NCBI RefSeq assembly: GCF_900142435.1
Contig: NZ_LT670846.1
Span: 958,750-1,022,749 of the forward strand
DNA from: Thermocrinis minervae
Lineage (GTDB): Bacteria; Aquificota; Aquificia; Aquificales; Aquificaceae
Length of the DNA stretch: 64,000 nt
Direction: 5' to 3'
Shown here piece by piece: positions 18,555 to 30,890 of this stretch. The notes below the pieces were generated by a model. It searched no databases and had not been told where the DNA came from. It saw only the letters and a list, made by a program, of their open reading frames with translations. The position numbers and the translations under genes are program-made. Within the stretch, counting starts at the first letter, position 1. Every line of letters begins with the position of its first letter.

Positions 18555-19580
18555 CTCTCGACTCCACCAGGAAGATTAGAAACTGGGTGGTAGTGGGTTT
18601 ATTAAACACTTGCATAATTTCCTTTCAACTCCACCAGGAAGATTAGAAACGCCACGAAGCCACGGAAGGTCTTTAAGCATATCAGCCGGCTTTCAACTCC
18701 ACCAGGAAGATTAGAAACACAAGAGTTATATAAAAGTCTCTGCTTATGTGCCTGGAAACTTTCAACTCCACCAGGAAGATTAGAAACACCCACAGCAAAA
18801 ACCATGCCAACCCATGCCCTTATACTTTCAACTCCACCAGGAAGATTAGAAACTCAAAAGATAATTGACCGCGTAATAAGACTTCCCCGAGCCCTTTCAA
18901 CTCCACCAGGAAGATTAGAAACTATACGTGTTTCTTCTTCTCTTCGTGGTGTAAAGCGCTTTCAACTCCACCAGGAAGATTAGAAACTCCGTACTCATAC
19001 ACTGTTTATGGTAGTGATGGAAACTTTCAACTCCACCAGGAAGATTAGAAACTCCGCTCCATTATCGTGATATCCCCGTGATACCCAGCTTTCAACTCCA
19101 CCAGGAAGATTAGAAACCACTACGCCACGAGGTATTATCCAGGGAGGGAGGAGCTTTCAACTCCACCAGGAAGATTAGAAACTTGAAGATCTTTGCCAGG
19201 GACGTTGCTTTGAATGATAGCCTTTCAACTCCACCAGGAAGATTAGAAACCTGGCCAAGATCTTTAGCCCGTACTCTTTTTCAACCCTTTCAACTCCACC
19301 AGGAAGATTAGAAACCAAGTTTAAGCATGCCAGATCCTTTTATCTCTCTTACTTTCAACTCCACCAGGAAGATTAGAAACACGTTTCAGGTGGAGTTTAG
19401 CTTTGCTCCGCCCATCCCTTTCAACTCCACCAGGAAGATTAGAAACGTGCGTTTATCAAATGCATGCGATTTTCAGATGCGAACTTTCAACTCCACCAGG
19501 AAGATTAGAAACCAGCTTCAAGACATCAAATCCGCGGCGGTTCTTCTTAAACTTTCAACTCCACCAGGAAGATTAGAAAC
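18555..19580 (-). CRISPR. CRISPR array, 16 repeats and 15 spacers
   Basis: Sixteen copies of a 29-base repeat start at 18555, 18622, 18690, 18759, 18825, 18894, 18959, 19024, 19089, 19154, 19222, 19287, 19352, 19418, 19484 and 19552, separated by spacers of 36-40 bases. On the minus strand the repeat begins GTTTCTAATC and ends GGAGTTGAAAG, giving a GTTGAAAG-type 5' handle as in type I-B/III systems. Fifteen copies are identical; the one at 18555 has two changes and marks the distal end. A consensus promoter lies just beyond the right end. All spacers differ and no source could be assigned. No cas genes are within the window. Confidence 0.98.
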
Positions 19581-19601
19581 CTCAACCTTACCTATCTATC
19601 T

Positions 19602-19629
19602 ATTATACACACTTCAAAGATTTTGTCAA
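19602..19629 (-). promoter_or_regulatory. CRISPR leader promoter
   Basis: On the minus strand TTGACA (19624-19629) and TATAAT (19602-19607) are separated by 16 bases, a full sigma-70 consensus. Transcription would start near 19594, about 14 bases before the first repeat. This fixes the right side as the leader and agrees with the degenerate repeat at the far left. Confidence 0.85.
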
Positions 19630-19641
19630 GGGGGTACCCCC
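19630..19641. repeat. 12-bp palindrome beside the CRISPR -35 box
   Basis: GGGGGTACCCCC touches the -35 element (19624-19629) on its upstream side as seen from the array promoter. It is an island of GC in AT-rich DNA and could be a regulator site or a leader element used in spacer acquisition; neither is shown. Confidence 0.55.
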
Positions 19642-20132
19642 CTCAAATTAAGGTGCATTTCCGGAAACCGCCAGTGGGCCAGAAGGACCCTCAAAAACGC
19701 CACTTTTACCCTCCTAAAGTCATTGAGTATCAAGCTTTAGAAATGCATAAATATGAGAAATCCAGATATCTAAAAATTTAAAAATAAAGACTCTCCATAC
19801 CCTTCACAAGTCCTTGATTTTCAAGCTTTTTGAAGGATACACATCAGTTTTAGACATGTAAAAACTTGAGATATACAAAAAACCGACTTCTGTTCAAGTA
19901 AAGTGAAAAACTTGTATATCTTATCCTTGTATATCAAGCACTCTAGAATAGGATATTAAAGATTCGATTTTTGGAACCTAAAGATGCACACATTGTCTTT
20001 TTGGTCTCCTTCTGATCCTTGAAGTTGTAAGGGGATCTCTACCTCTAGTGTATTTACGAACTGGCTTTATGATAGTTATCATTTACTAACTTTGACCGGA
20101 TTCATAAACTTTCAAGGCAGGAGGTAGTAAAG

Positions 20133-20516
20133 ATGTTGGAATTTCCTAAGGTTGCCAACGCTATCATGAATGCCCTTCACGAGGATGAAGTAGAAATAAT
20201 TGAAGAGCTCCTACAAGCATGTAAAGAGGGGAGCGTTAACAGGGTGGACCAGCTTATGGATGAGCTTTTCCAAGATATGGAGATACACTTTTCCACAGAA
20301 GAGGAGATGATGAGGGAGTTTGAGTTCTTTGCTTATCCTATGCACAAAGCGGAACATGACAGCATGCGCAAGGAGTTTAAGGAGTTTTACACAACCTGGA
20401 AGGAAAACAAAGATGTGGGTCGTGTAGAGAGCTTTTTGAAGGACAGGTTCATACCCTGGCTGTTGCTTCACATAGCTAGGTGGGATTCAACTACAGCCAT
20501 GCATCTGGGGGATTAG
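20133..20516 (+). CDS. Bacteriohemerythrin-like O2-binding protein
   Basis: A 127-residue single-domain hemerythrin. The seven diiron ligands are all visible: H16, H52, E56, H71, H75, H113 and D118. Such proteins bind O2 for sensing, storage or delivery in microaerophiles. AGGAGG (20119-20124) sits 8 bases before ATG. The gene faces prfA, overlapping its stop by 4 bases. Its leader lies within the region next to the CRISPR array, but I see no functional link. Confidence 0.92.
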   Translation: MLEFPKVANAIMNALHEDEVEIIEELLQACKEGSVNRVDQLMDELFQDMEIHFSTEEEMMREFEFFAYPMHKAEHDSMRKEFKEFYTTWKENKDVGRVESFLKDRFIPWLLLHIARWDSTTAMHLGD

Positions 20517-21586
20517 ACGCTAGCCTTTAGCTTCTGCTCTAGATCGTGCTGGATGAGAGGCTCTATAATCTCATCCAGCTTTCCCTGAAGTATATCGTTT
20601 AGCTTGTACAGTGTCAGACCTATACGGTGGTCAGTTACTCTGTTCTGAGGAAAGTTGTAAGTTCTTATCTTCTCGCTTCTATCTCCTGTTTTTATGTGTT
20701 CTCTACGGGTTTTTGCTAACTCTTCCTCCTTCTGTCTTTCGTAGTAATCCTTTAACCTTGCGTAGAGTATCTTTAGAGCCTTCTGCTTGTTTTGAAACTG
20801 GGACCTTTCATCCTGACATGCTACCGTTATACCCGTAGGTATGTGAGTTATCCTTACCGCTGTTTCTGTGGTGTTTACGTACTGACCACCTGCACCACTT
20901 GCCCTGAAGGTTTCGATCTTTAGATCCTGAGGGTTTATCTGTATTTCTTCTTCTTTTACTTCTGGAAGGACTACCACTGTAGCTGTTGATGTGTGTATCC
21001 TGTCACCTGCTTCTGTGACGGGAACCCTCTGCACCCTGTGCACACCGCTTTCGTACTTAAGCCTAGAGTAAGCTCCTTCTCCTTCTATGAAGGCTATGAC
21101 TTCTTTATAGCCTCCCAGGTTTGTCCTGTTTGCGCTTAGTATGCTAAACTTCCAGCCCTTTTCTTCTGCATACCTTTGGTACATGTTAAGTAGGTCTGCA
21201 GCAAAGAGTGCTGCTTCTTCTCCACCTACGCCCGCCCTTATCTCAAGTATGACATTCTTGTTGTCCTTTTCGTCCTTTGGAAGGAGGAGTACCCTAAGCT
21301 CGTACTCCTTTGCTTCTATTTCTTTCTCTAACCTTTTTATCTCCTCCTTGGCAAGCTCTTCAAACTCCTTAGACTTTAGCAGTTCCTTGGTATCTTCATA
21401 CTCTTTTATGAGCTTTTTGTACTCCTGATAGGCTTCATAGAGTGGTGCAAGCTCCTTTAACTCCTTACTAAGGGAAGCATAAAGTTCTCTGTTTGATACT
21501 ACCTCTGGATCTGTCAGCTTAAACTGTAGCTCCTTGTACCTTTCTTCAACTCCTTCTAACTTACCAAGAAGGTCCTTGCTTATCAT
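20513..21586 (-). CDS. prfA: Peptide chain release factor 1
   Basis: A 357-residue class I release factor recognising UAA and UAG and releasing the peptide from the ribosome. The catalytic GGQ occurs in [11 protein letters not shown], and the codon-recognition and C-terminal regions are complete. The length is normal. It overlaps rpmE by ATGA and the hemerythrin stop by 4 bases. Confidence 0.97.
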   Translation of the reverse strand: MISKDLLGKLEGVEERYKELQFKLTDPEVVSNRELYASLSKELKELAPLYEAYQEYKKLIKEYEDTKELLKSKEFEELAKEEIKRLEKEIEAKEYELRVLLLPKDEKDNKNVILEIRAGVGGEEAALFAADLLNMYQRYAEEKGWKFSILSANRTNLGGYKEVIAFIEGEGAYSRLKYESGVHRVQRVPVTEAGDRIHTSTATVVVLPEVKEEEIQINPQDLKIETFRASGAGGQYVNTTETAVRITHIPTGITVACQDERSQFQNKQKALKILYARLKDYYERQKEEELAKTRREHIKTGDRSEKIRTYNFPQNRVTDHRIGLTLYKLNDILQGKLDEIIEPLIQHDLEQKLKASV

Positions 21587-21774
21587 TCCTTCTTGGTACC
21601 TGCTATCTCAAGGAAGAAAGGTTTTATCTTGAGCTTACCCGTGTAGAAGGGATGGCACTTGTTGCAACCTTCAAGGTACACAGTGCCGCCTTTTGTAGAA
21701 AGCAGGGTGAAAGTGTTTCCACAACCACACACAAAGGTAGTAGGCTTTAGCTCGGGATGTATTCCTTTCTTCAT
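21583..21774 (-). CDS. rpmE: 50S ribosomal protein L31
   Basis: A 63-residue L31 of the zinc-binding type, with cysteines CGC near residue 16 and CNKC near 37, and the typical MKKGIHPEL start. It is 17 bases downstream of alaS and couples to prfA by an ATGA overlap, giving an alaS-rpmE-prfA operon. Confidence 0.95.
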   Translation of the reverse strand: MKKGIHPELKPTTFVCGCGNTFTLLSTKGGTVYLEGCNKCHPFYTGKLKIKPFFLEIAGTKKE

Positions 21775-21791
21775 GGTCCGTCCTCCGTAAA

Positions 21792-24398
<2,607 letters not shown>

Positions 24399-24403
24399 CT
24401 AAA

Positions 24404-26416
24404 ATGGATGTTCTTAAAGGGCTTGAGGAACTTGTTTACAACCTATGGTGGAGTTGGACTCCCGAGGTAAAGTCTTTCTTTGAGCTATTGGATCCTATAC
24501 TTTGGAAAGAATCCGAAGAAAATCCTATAGTCTTCCTGCATAACAGGGATAAGTGGGAGGACAAGCTCAAAAACCCAAAGATGCAAGCAAGGGCTGCCTA
24601 TCTCGTGTCCAAGTTCAAGAGCTACATGAAGAAGCACTCAAGGTACATGGATGAGTATAAAAAGCCCGTGGTCTTCCTGTGTGCCGAGTATGGCCTTCAC
24701 CACAGCCTTCTTATATACGCAGGTGGCCTCGGCTTTCTGGCGGGAGACATACTCAAAGAGGCAAGCGACTTAGGCTTTCCTATGGTAGGCATAGGCTTTA
24801 TGTATCCTCAGGGCTACGTAAAGCAGAGGATAAAGAGCGATGGCTGGCAGGAAGACCTTACACAGATGAACCAAAAGGAGAGGATGCCTGTTCAGAAGGT
24901 TTTGGATGAAGAGGGTAACTGGTTGAAGATGTACGTGTACGTGGGGGAGGAAAAGGTCTACTTTGGTCTTTGGAAGGTTCAGGTAGGTAAAGTTCCCCTT
25001 TACCTCATAGACACAAACATAGAGGAAAACTCGCCTTGGAACAGGGAGATCTCTTCTCAGCTTTACGTACCAGACAGAGAACTAAGGTTAAAACAGCAGA
25101 TAGTCCTGGGATTTGGAGCTCATCTTCTCCTTAAAAAGCTAGGTATCCAGTGGATGGGTTTCCATGTAAACGAGGATTACCCGGCTTTCGTGCTCCTCGC
25201 AGATGTTATCCATAACATGAAACAGGGTTTAGACTTGCAGAGTGCGATAGAAAAGACCAAAAGCTACTCTCTGTTTACTACACACACACCCATAAGCAGC
25301 GCGGTAAACATCTATCCCTTCCATATGGTGGAAAGACAGTTCCTGTTCGTGAAGGAGATCCTCGGACTGGATCCTTCTAAGCTTCTAGAGCTTGGAGTAA
25401 ACCCAAACAATCCTTCGGAAGGCTTTAACACAACTGTTATGGCTATGAGGATTTCTAAGTACGTCAACGCCGTGAGTAGAAAACACAGGGATACGGTAAA
25501 GAGTATGTGGGGCTTTATAAGGGATGACGTAGATTATGTTACCAACGGCGTACACGTATCCACATGGCTTTCCAAGCCCATAAGGGAACTCTTCAAAAAG
25601 TATCTAGGAGAGGATTGGTATGACCTTCATGATCATCTTTCCTTATGGGAACTGGTAGACAGCCTACCAGACGAAGAGCTTTGGAGAGCCCACGTAGAGA
25701 ACAAGATAAGTATGATAAACCACATAAGGGAGAGGGTAAGGGACAGATGGTCGGAGGGTAACGCAGATCCCAACGTACTCATAGCCCAAGGTCTGTTTTT
25801 GGATCCAGACGTGCTAACCATCTGCTTTGCCAGGCGTATGACCTCCTACAAAAGACCCACCCTTGTGCTTGAAGACATAGAGAGGCTAAAACGCATACTG
25901 ACAAACATCGAAAGACCTGTTCAGATCATCTTCGCTGGGAAGGCACACCCTGCAGATGTAGAAGGTAAAAAGCTTATCCAGCAGATATTCATCGTGGCCA
26001 AAGATCCCAGCTTTAAGGGTAGGATAGCCTTTGTGGAAGATTACGACGAAGCTCTGGCTCACTACCTTGTAAGCGGATCCGATGTGTGGCTCAACAACCC
26101 TCAACCACCCCTCGAAGCCTCTGGCACAAGCGGTATGAAAGCTTCCATAAACGGAGTTATACATCTGTCTGTCCTTGACGGATGGTGGGCCGAAGGTTAC
26201 AACTCTAACAACGGTTGGAGCTTTGAAACACCTCAGGAGCTTTACAACCTACTGGAAACCCAGATAGTTCCCCTCTACTACGATAGAGACGAGAGAAACA
26301 TACCACGAGGCTGGGTAAAGATGATGAAGGAGGCCATAAAGAGTGTAGTTCCTGTCTTTAGCTCTAGGCGCATGCTCAAGGAGTACATAGACAAGTTCTA
26401 CTCTAAGATGGGATGA
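24404..26416 (+). CDS. glgP: Alpha-glucan (glycogen) phosphorylase, GT35
   Basis: A 670-residue enzyme that releases glucose 1-phosphate from alpha-1,4-glucan. It belongs to the shorter phosphorylase subtype, with an N-terminal DUF3417-like region (YNLWWSWTPEV) followed by the catalytic domain. The pyridoxal-phosphate lysine lies in GTSGMKASINGV near the C-terminus. It is first in a three-gene glycogen operon and overlaps the GH57 gene by 4 bases. No ribosome site is seen before ATG. Confidence 0.93.
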   Translation: MDVLKGLEELVYNLWWSWTPEVKSFFELLDPILWKESEENPIVFLHNRDKWEDKLKNPKMQARAAYLVSKFKSYMKKHSRYMDEYKKPVVFLCAEYGLHHSLLIYAGGLGFLAGDILKEASDLGFPMVGIGFMYPQGYVKQRIKSDGWQEDLTQMNQKERMPVQKVLDEEGNWLKMYVYVGEEKVYFGLWKVQVGKVPLYLIDTNIEENSPWNREISSQLYVPDRELRLKQQIVLGFGAHLLLKKLGIQWMGFHVNEDYPAFVLLADVIHNMKQGLDLQSAIEKTKSYSLFTTHTPISSAVNIYPFHMVERQFLFVKEILGLDPSKLLELGVNPNNPSEGFNTTVMAMRISKYVNAVSRKHRDTVKSMWGFIRDDVDYVTNGVHVSTWLSKPIRELFKKYLGEDWYDLHDHLSLWELVDSLPDEELWRAHVENKISMINHIRERVRDRWSEGNADPNVLIAQGLFLDPDVLTICFARRMTSYKRPTLVLEDIERLKRILTNIERPVQIIFAGKAHPADVEGKKLIQQIFIVAKDPSFKGRIAFVEDYDEALAHYLVSGSDVWLNNPQPPLEASGTSGMKASINGVIHLSVLDGWWAEGYNSNNGWSFETPQELYNLLETQIVPLYYDRDERNIPRGWVKMMKEAIKSVVPVFSSRRMLKEYIDKFYSKMG

Positions 26417-27705
26417 AAAAGCTGTACCTTTTTATCCTCTGGCATATGCACCAACCCCTTTACAAGGATCCATACACCAAAAGGTACGAGCTTCCTTGGA
26501 CACTCCTACATCTTCTTAAAGACTACAAAAGGATACCCTCTTACTCTCTGGACTATCGAGTCAAGGTAAACTTCAACCTCACGCCCGTGTTGATAGACCA
26601 AATAGAAGACTACTCAAAAGGTGTAAGCTGTAGACTCCTAAATATGCTCGAAGAAGATACAGACAGGGAGTTTCTTCAGAGGTTGATAAAAGCTCTACCA
26701 CAAAGGATGAAACAAAGCTTAAAAGCTCAAGATGTCCTCTCTTACCTCAACCTCTGGGCACAGGTAGAGCTAAAGCAAGACGAAGTTCATACATACGTTA
26801 AAGTACACGCCAAAAGTACTTTGGAGCTCTACAGGGACCTTTACCATAGCTCAAGGATAGGGTTGCTTACCTCTCCCTACTACCATCCCATCCTCCCACT
26901 TCTTATAAGCAAGATATCACTTCTTGAGGATGCTTTGACCCATGTACGTATGGCCAAGGAAAGATTTCGGGAGATCTTTGGGAAAGAACCTATGGCCATG
27001 TGGCCCTCGGAAGGAGCCATAAACGAGCAAACCTTTGATGTATTCAAAAACCTAGGCATAAGGCTTATCTTCTCCGACGAGAGGGTGTTTTTTAACTCAT
27101 CAGGTGCTACAATAAGGGAAGAACTCTACAAGCTATACAACTACAGGGGAGTTTTTATCCTCTTCAGGGATAGGGTGCTGAGCGACAGGGTGGGGTTTTT
27201 GTACAAAGACTGGAAACATGAGGATGCCGTAGAAGACTTTTTATCCTATCTTAAGAATGTCTTTGACAGATGTAGCTTTTCACCCATAGTGAGCGTAATA
27301 CTGGACGGTGAAAACCCTTGGGAACACTACCCAAACCAGGGGGAAGATTTCTTAAGGGGGCTGTACGGACGTCTTCAGGAGCAGGACTGGATAGAAACTG
27401 TAAGTGTAGAGGACCTCTTGAAGGGAGACTTTGAAGCCCACACACTAAGCAGTGTTGAAGCAGGAACTTGGACAGATGGCTTTCACATGTGGGAAGGCCA
27501 TCCTCAAAAAGAGCACATGTGGGAAGAACTAAAGAAGGCCAGGAGTTTATACGGACAGAAGAGGTGTTTTTTAGTTGCAGAAGGAAGCGATTGGTTCTGG
27601 TGGGGAGGTGTGGAGGGCAATCTCTTTTCACAGGAATTTAACAACCTTTTTCATAGATTTCTAACAAGAGGGGTTCAGGATGAGGGTGGTGATAGTTGCC
27701 AGTGA
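26413..27705 (+). CDS. Glycoside hydrolase family 57 protein
   Basis: A 430-residue GH57 enzyme on alpha-glucans. The family N-terminus is WHMHQPLY, the probable nucleophile Glu lies in MWPSEGAINEQ, and the probable acid Asp in LDGENPWEHY. No signal peptide is visible, so it acts on cytoplasmic glycogen. Within GH57, amylase, glucanotransferase and branching activities cannot be separated by eye. Its length is shorter than the roughly 500-600 residues I expect for GH57 branching enzymes. It overlaps glgA by 26 bases. Confidence 0.85.
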   Translation: MKKLYLFILWHMHQPLYKDPYTKRYELPWTLLHLLKDYKRIPSYSLDYRVKVNFNLTPVLIDQIEDYSKGVSCRLLNMLEEDTDREFLQRLIKALPQRMKQSLKAQDVLSYLNLWAQVELKQDEVHTYVKVHAKSTLELYRDLYHSSRIGLLTSPYYHPILPLLISKISLLEDALTHVRMAKERFREIFGKEPMAMWPSEGAINEQTFDVFKNLGIRLIFSDERVFFNSSGATIREELYKLYNYRGVFILFRDRVLSDRVGFLYKDWKHEDAVEDFLSYLKNVFDRCSFSPIVSVILDGENPWEHYPNQGEDFLRGLYGRLQEQDWIETVSVEDLLKGDFEAHTLSSVEAGTWTDGFHMWEGHPQKEHMWEELKKARSLYGQKRCFLVAEGSDWFWWGGVEGNLFSQEFNNLFHRFLTRGVQDEGGDSCQ

Positions 27706-29056
27706 ACTTTATCCCTACGCAAAGACGGGGGGTCTGGGGGATTTCACCCACTGCCTTCTGAAAGGTCTAAGGGAGTTAGGTGTGGACGCTTATGCATGCC
27801 TTCCTCTCTATGGATGGATAGACAAGGGAGATCTCATTTACGTGGGGAAGGTGGAGGTAAAGCTTAGCAGACTTTGGGAGTATGATGTCTACAGGAATGA
27901 CAGAGTATACTTTTTTGACAACCCTGAGCTGTTCCATAGGGATTACGTCTATGGGCCACCCTGGGGAGGTTACTGGGACAACCACCTTCGCTTTGGAAGT
28001 TTTTGCTGGGCCGTTTGCGAAGCTATACAAAAGGAATTTTTAAAAACAGATGTGGTACATACCAACGATTGGCATACAGCCCTCATACCCTTAATACTCA
28101 AGTACATCTACAGGACAGACCACAAGCACGTATTTACTATACATAACATAGCTTACCAAGGTGTGTTCGGTAAACATGTGATGGATGAGTTAAAGCTTCC
28201 CTGGGAGCTCTTTCACATGGATGGAATAGAGTTCTGGGGGAACGTGTGCTTCCTCAAGGCAGGCATAGCTTTCTGCGATGTACTTACCACCGTAAGCCCA
28301 ACACATGCAGAGGAGATAAAGGATCCACGTTATGGCTTCGGTTTGGACGGCTTTATAAGGAAACATAGCCACAAGCTTGTAGGTATAGTAAACGGTGTGG
28401 ACTACAAAACCTGGAACCCTGAAACAGATCCAAGCCTGTGGTATAACTACACGCGGAAGGATCTGAGGGGAAAAGCTTACAACAAAAGGATGTTATGTAA
28501 AGAGTTTGGCTTAGATGAAAAGCTCCCGCTCATATCCTACATAAGTAGGTATGCTTACCAGAAGGGTGTGGAGCTTCTCCTGGAGGGATTTGAAAGGATA
28601 GTAAAACTCAGAGCCAACTACTTCTTTCTAGGCTCTGGGGAGTACGGACCTTTTATAAAGGATGCTGAGGACCACCTTCCCAACGTGCGCGTTGTGACTA
28701 CTTTCAACGAAGATCTTTCAAGGAAGCTCTACGGTAGCTCAGACTTTATCCTCATGCCTTCTCTCTACGAACCCTGTGGTATCACACAGCTAATAGGCAT
28801 GCGTTACGGATGCATACCCATAGTTAGAAAAACGGGCGGACTTTCCGACACGGTCAAAGACATCTCTGCCGATGGTTATGGTATAGTCTTTGAAAACTTT
28901 GAAGTGCCAGACCTTGTATGCGCTGTAGAAAGAGCCATAGATCTTTACCATGCCAGGCAGAGGTTTTTAAAGTTGGTAAAGAAAGTCATGTCCTTGGACT
29001 TCTCCTGTAGAAACATGTCAGAAAAGTACCTTGAGCTCTACACCTCTACAAAGTAA
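27680..29056 (+). CDS. glgA: Glycogen synthase, GT5
   Basis: A 458-residue glycosyltransferase that elongates alpha-1,4-glucan from a nucleotide-glucose donor. The KTGGL sugar-nucleotide motif is at residues 15-19 (YAKTGGLGD), and the C-terminal GT-B half has the EPCGITQL motif and conserved KTGGLSDTV. It is last in the glycogen operon. The donor-forming enzyme glgC is not in the window. Its stop overlaps the convergent accA by 19 bases. Confidence 0.94.
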   Translation: MRVVIVASELYPYAKTGGLGDFTHCLLKGLRELGVDAYACLPLYGWIDKGDLIYVGKVEVKLSRLWEYDVYRNDRVYFFDNPELFHRDYVYGPPWGGYWDNHLRFGSFCWAVCEAIQKEFLKTDVVHTNDWHTALIPLILKYIYRTDHKHVFTIHNIAYQGVFGKHVMDELKLPWELFHMDGIEFWGNVCFLKAGIAFCDVLTTVSPTHAEEIKDPRYGFGLDGFIRKHSHKLVGIVNGVDYKTWNPETDPSLWYNYTRKDLRGKAYNKRMLCKEFGLDEKLPLISYISRYAYQKGVELLLEGFERIVKLRANYFFLGSGEYGPFIKDAEDHLPNVRVVTTFNEDLSRKLYGSSDFILMPSLYEPCGITQLIGMRYGCIPIVRKTGGLSDTVKDISADGYGIVFENFEVPDLVCAVERAIDLYHARQRFLKLVKKVMSLDFSCRNMSEKYLELYTSTK

Positions 29057-29976
29057 GCCATCCTCTCAAACTTCTCCCTCCTATCCTTTAGAAGCTCTTC
29101 AGGCGTGAGTTTTAGCAACTCTTTAAGATATCTTCTTATGAAGTACTTTACCACCCTAGCTGTCCTAGTGTAGTCTATGTGGGCAAACCCCAATGGTTCT
29201 CTTATAACACAGTCTACAACACCTAGCTGATACAGGTCCTCTGCCGTCAACCTTAAGGCCCTTGCCGCTTCCTTTACCTTCTCCTGGTTTTTCCAAAGTA
29301 TGGCAGCACATCCTTCTGGTGAAATTACAGAATACACAGCATGCTCCAACATCAAAACCCTGTTAGCCACGGCTAGAGCCAGAGCACCACCAGAACCACC
29401 TTCACCTATGACCACAGCTATGGTGGGCACTTTCAACCAGGCAAAGGTGTAGAGGCTTTGGGCTATGGCTTGAGACTGTCCCCTCTCTTCAGCCTCTATC
29501 CCTGGATATGCTCCAGGAGTGTCCACAAAGGTTATCACTGGCATGCTGTACTTTTCGGCAAGCTTTGCCACCCTTACAGCTTTTCTGTACCCCTCGGGAT
29601 GTGGCATACCAAAGTTTCTTTCCATCTTCTCCTTCGTACTTCTACCTTTTTGATGGCCTATAACTGCTACGGGCATCTTGTAGAAGTAAGCAAAACCTGC
29701 CACTATTGAAGGATCATCACCAAAGCATCTATCTCCATGAAGTTCAATAAAGTCTGTGAATATGAGATTGATGTAATCAAGGGTGTGGGGTCTGTTGGGA
29801 TGTCGTGCTATGAGTACCTTCTGCCAAGGATCCAGCTTTGAAAGTATGGACTTTACTTTTTTTCTGTACTCTCTCTGGAACCTTCTTAGATCTTCCTCTC
29901 TAGCATCCTTCGACTTTTTTAGAGTCTCGACCTTTTGATAGAGTTCCAGAAGGTCCTTCTCAAACTCTAAGCTCAT
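29038..29976 (-). CDS. accA: Acetyl-CoA carboxylase carboxyltransferase subunit alpha
   Basis: A 312-residue crotonase-fold subunit that with AccD transfers CO2 from carboxybiotin to acetyl-CoA, making malonyl-CoA for fatty-acid synthesis. Typical stretches are ELHGDR, FVDTPGAYPG and the glycine-rich EGGSGGALA oxyanion region. It lies 17 bases after holB in the run accC-holB-accA, so two carboxylase subunits are linked here. Confidence 0.96.
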   Translation of the reverse strand: MSLEFEKDLLELYQKVETLKKSKDAREEDLRRFQREYRKKVKSILSKLDPWQKVLIARHPNRPHTLDYINLIFTDFIELHGDRCFGDDPSIVAGFAYFYKMPVAVIGHQKGRSTKEKMERNFGMPHPEGYRKAVRVAKLAEKYSMPVITFVDTPGAYPGIEAEERGQSQAIAQSLYTFAWLKVPTIAVVIGEGGSGGALALAVANRVLMLEHAVYSVISPEGCAAILWKNQEKVKEAARALRLTAEDLYQLGVVDCVIREPLGFAHIDYTRTARVVKYFIRRYLKELLKLTPEELLKDRREKFERMAYFVEV

Positions 29977-29993
29977 AGGCCAGAAAATTATAA

Positions 29994-30890
29994 CTAAAAG
30001 GTAAAGCTAAGGTATGTAAGGAACAGATCCAACCTTATGCCACGCCCCAAGTTTTCCCTTGCGAGAGCTATAGCATCTTGTGCATTCGCGTCCTCTGCCA
30101 TAGCCTCAAGTATCTTAAGGAGGAACTCTTGATCCTGTACGCTTAGATCTTCTGCCTGGCTGGCCACCTTGTACACCTCAAGGGGATCCTTCTTTAGAAA
30201 ATCCTGTGCCATTTGTAGTAGGTTCTTCTTCTGCATGATCTCCTTAAGCATGCTTACACTTCCGTCCGCCAACCTCAAAAGCTGAGGATCCTTTACGCCG
30301 GTTATCTGAGAGATTTCTTCGTCCGTAAAGGGTGGAACTTCAATAAGAAAACTCCTAGACTTTACAGTAGGCAGCAGTTTGTCCAAAGAATCACATGTAA
30401 GGAGAAAGTAAGTGTCTAAAGGTGGCTCTTCTAAGACTTTAAGCAGGGCGTTCTGCGAGTATGGATTCATGGTATGGGCTTTGCCTATGAGTACCACTTT
30501 CCTCTTAGAGAGTCCAGGCCTTAGGTAAGCAAACTCCTTGACTGCCCTTATCTGGTCTATCTTTATCTCAGTCTTCTCGGGAAGAACGTACACAAAGTCT
30601 GGATGATCTCCCTGAAAGTATGCAAATACCTCTTTACCGCTCTGACCTTCCACGAAAACTTCAAGGTCTTCCGGCGATGTTTCCATCATATGCTTGAAGT
30701 TATTCATGTGAAGGCAAGAGGCACAGCTTTCGCACGCGGGAAAGGTGTTTTTCAGACAGAGTAGAGCTTTGGCTAGCTCAAAGGCAATGGTCTTCTTCCC
30801 TACTCCCTCCTTTCCATAGAACACTATGGCGTTTGGTACCTTGTTGTGCCTGTACATACTACCCAGAAACTTTTCTATCCTTTCCCTCAT
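29994..30890 (-). CDS. holB: DNA polymerase III delta-prime subunit
   Basis: A 298-residue clamp-loader subunit. The AAA+ fold has a P-loop-like GKEGVGKKT, a zinc-binding cysteine group (CLKNTFPACESCASC), and sensor regions in LLKVLEEPP and VKSRSF. It ends in a helical domain. It overlaps accC by ATGA, so clamp loader and carboxylase are co-transcribed; this looks like simple operon packing. Confidence 0.9.
   Translation of the reverse strand: MRERIEKFLGSMYRHNKVPNAIVFYGKEGVGKKTIAFELAKALLCLKNTFPACESCASCLHMNNFKHMMETSPEDLEVFVEGQSGKEVFAYFQGDHPDFVYVLPEKTEIKIDQIRAVKEFAYLRPGLSKRKVVLIGKAHTMNPYSQNALLKVLEEPPLDTYFLLTCDSLDKLLPTVKSRSFLIEVPPFTDEEISQITGVKDPQLLRLADGSVSMLKEIMQKKNLLQMAQDFLKKDPLEVYKVASQAEDLSVQDQEFLLKILEAMAEDANAQDAIALARENLGRGIRLDLFLTYLSFTF

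Larger units (their letters stand above)
19581..20118. other. Gene-free CRISPR leader and AT-rich intergenic region
   Basis: No convincing gene is present in these 540 bases. From the array outward it holds the leader promoter, a 12-bp palindrome (19630-19641), and AT-rich DNA with a repeated 10-mer CTTGTATATC at 19911-19920 and 19926-19935 plus an inverted 9/10 copy at 19870-19879. The last part must also contain the hemerythrin promoter, which I could not define with confidence. Confidence 0.7.

Noticed and set aside
18602-18805. Open frame of 67 codons on the minus strand with repeated LPGGVES
   Set aside because: Again translated CRISPR repeats.
19327-19740. Open frame of 137 codons containing repeated protein segments
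   Set aside because: The repeats are translated CRISPR repeats, not a gene.
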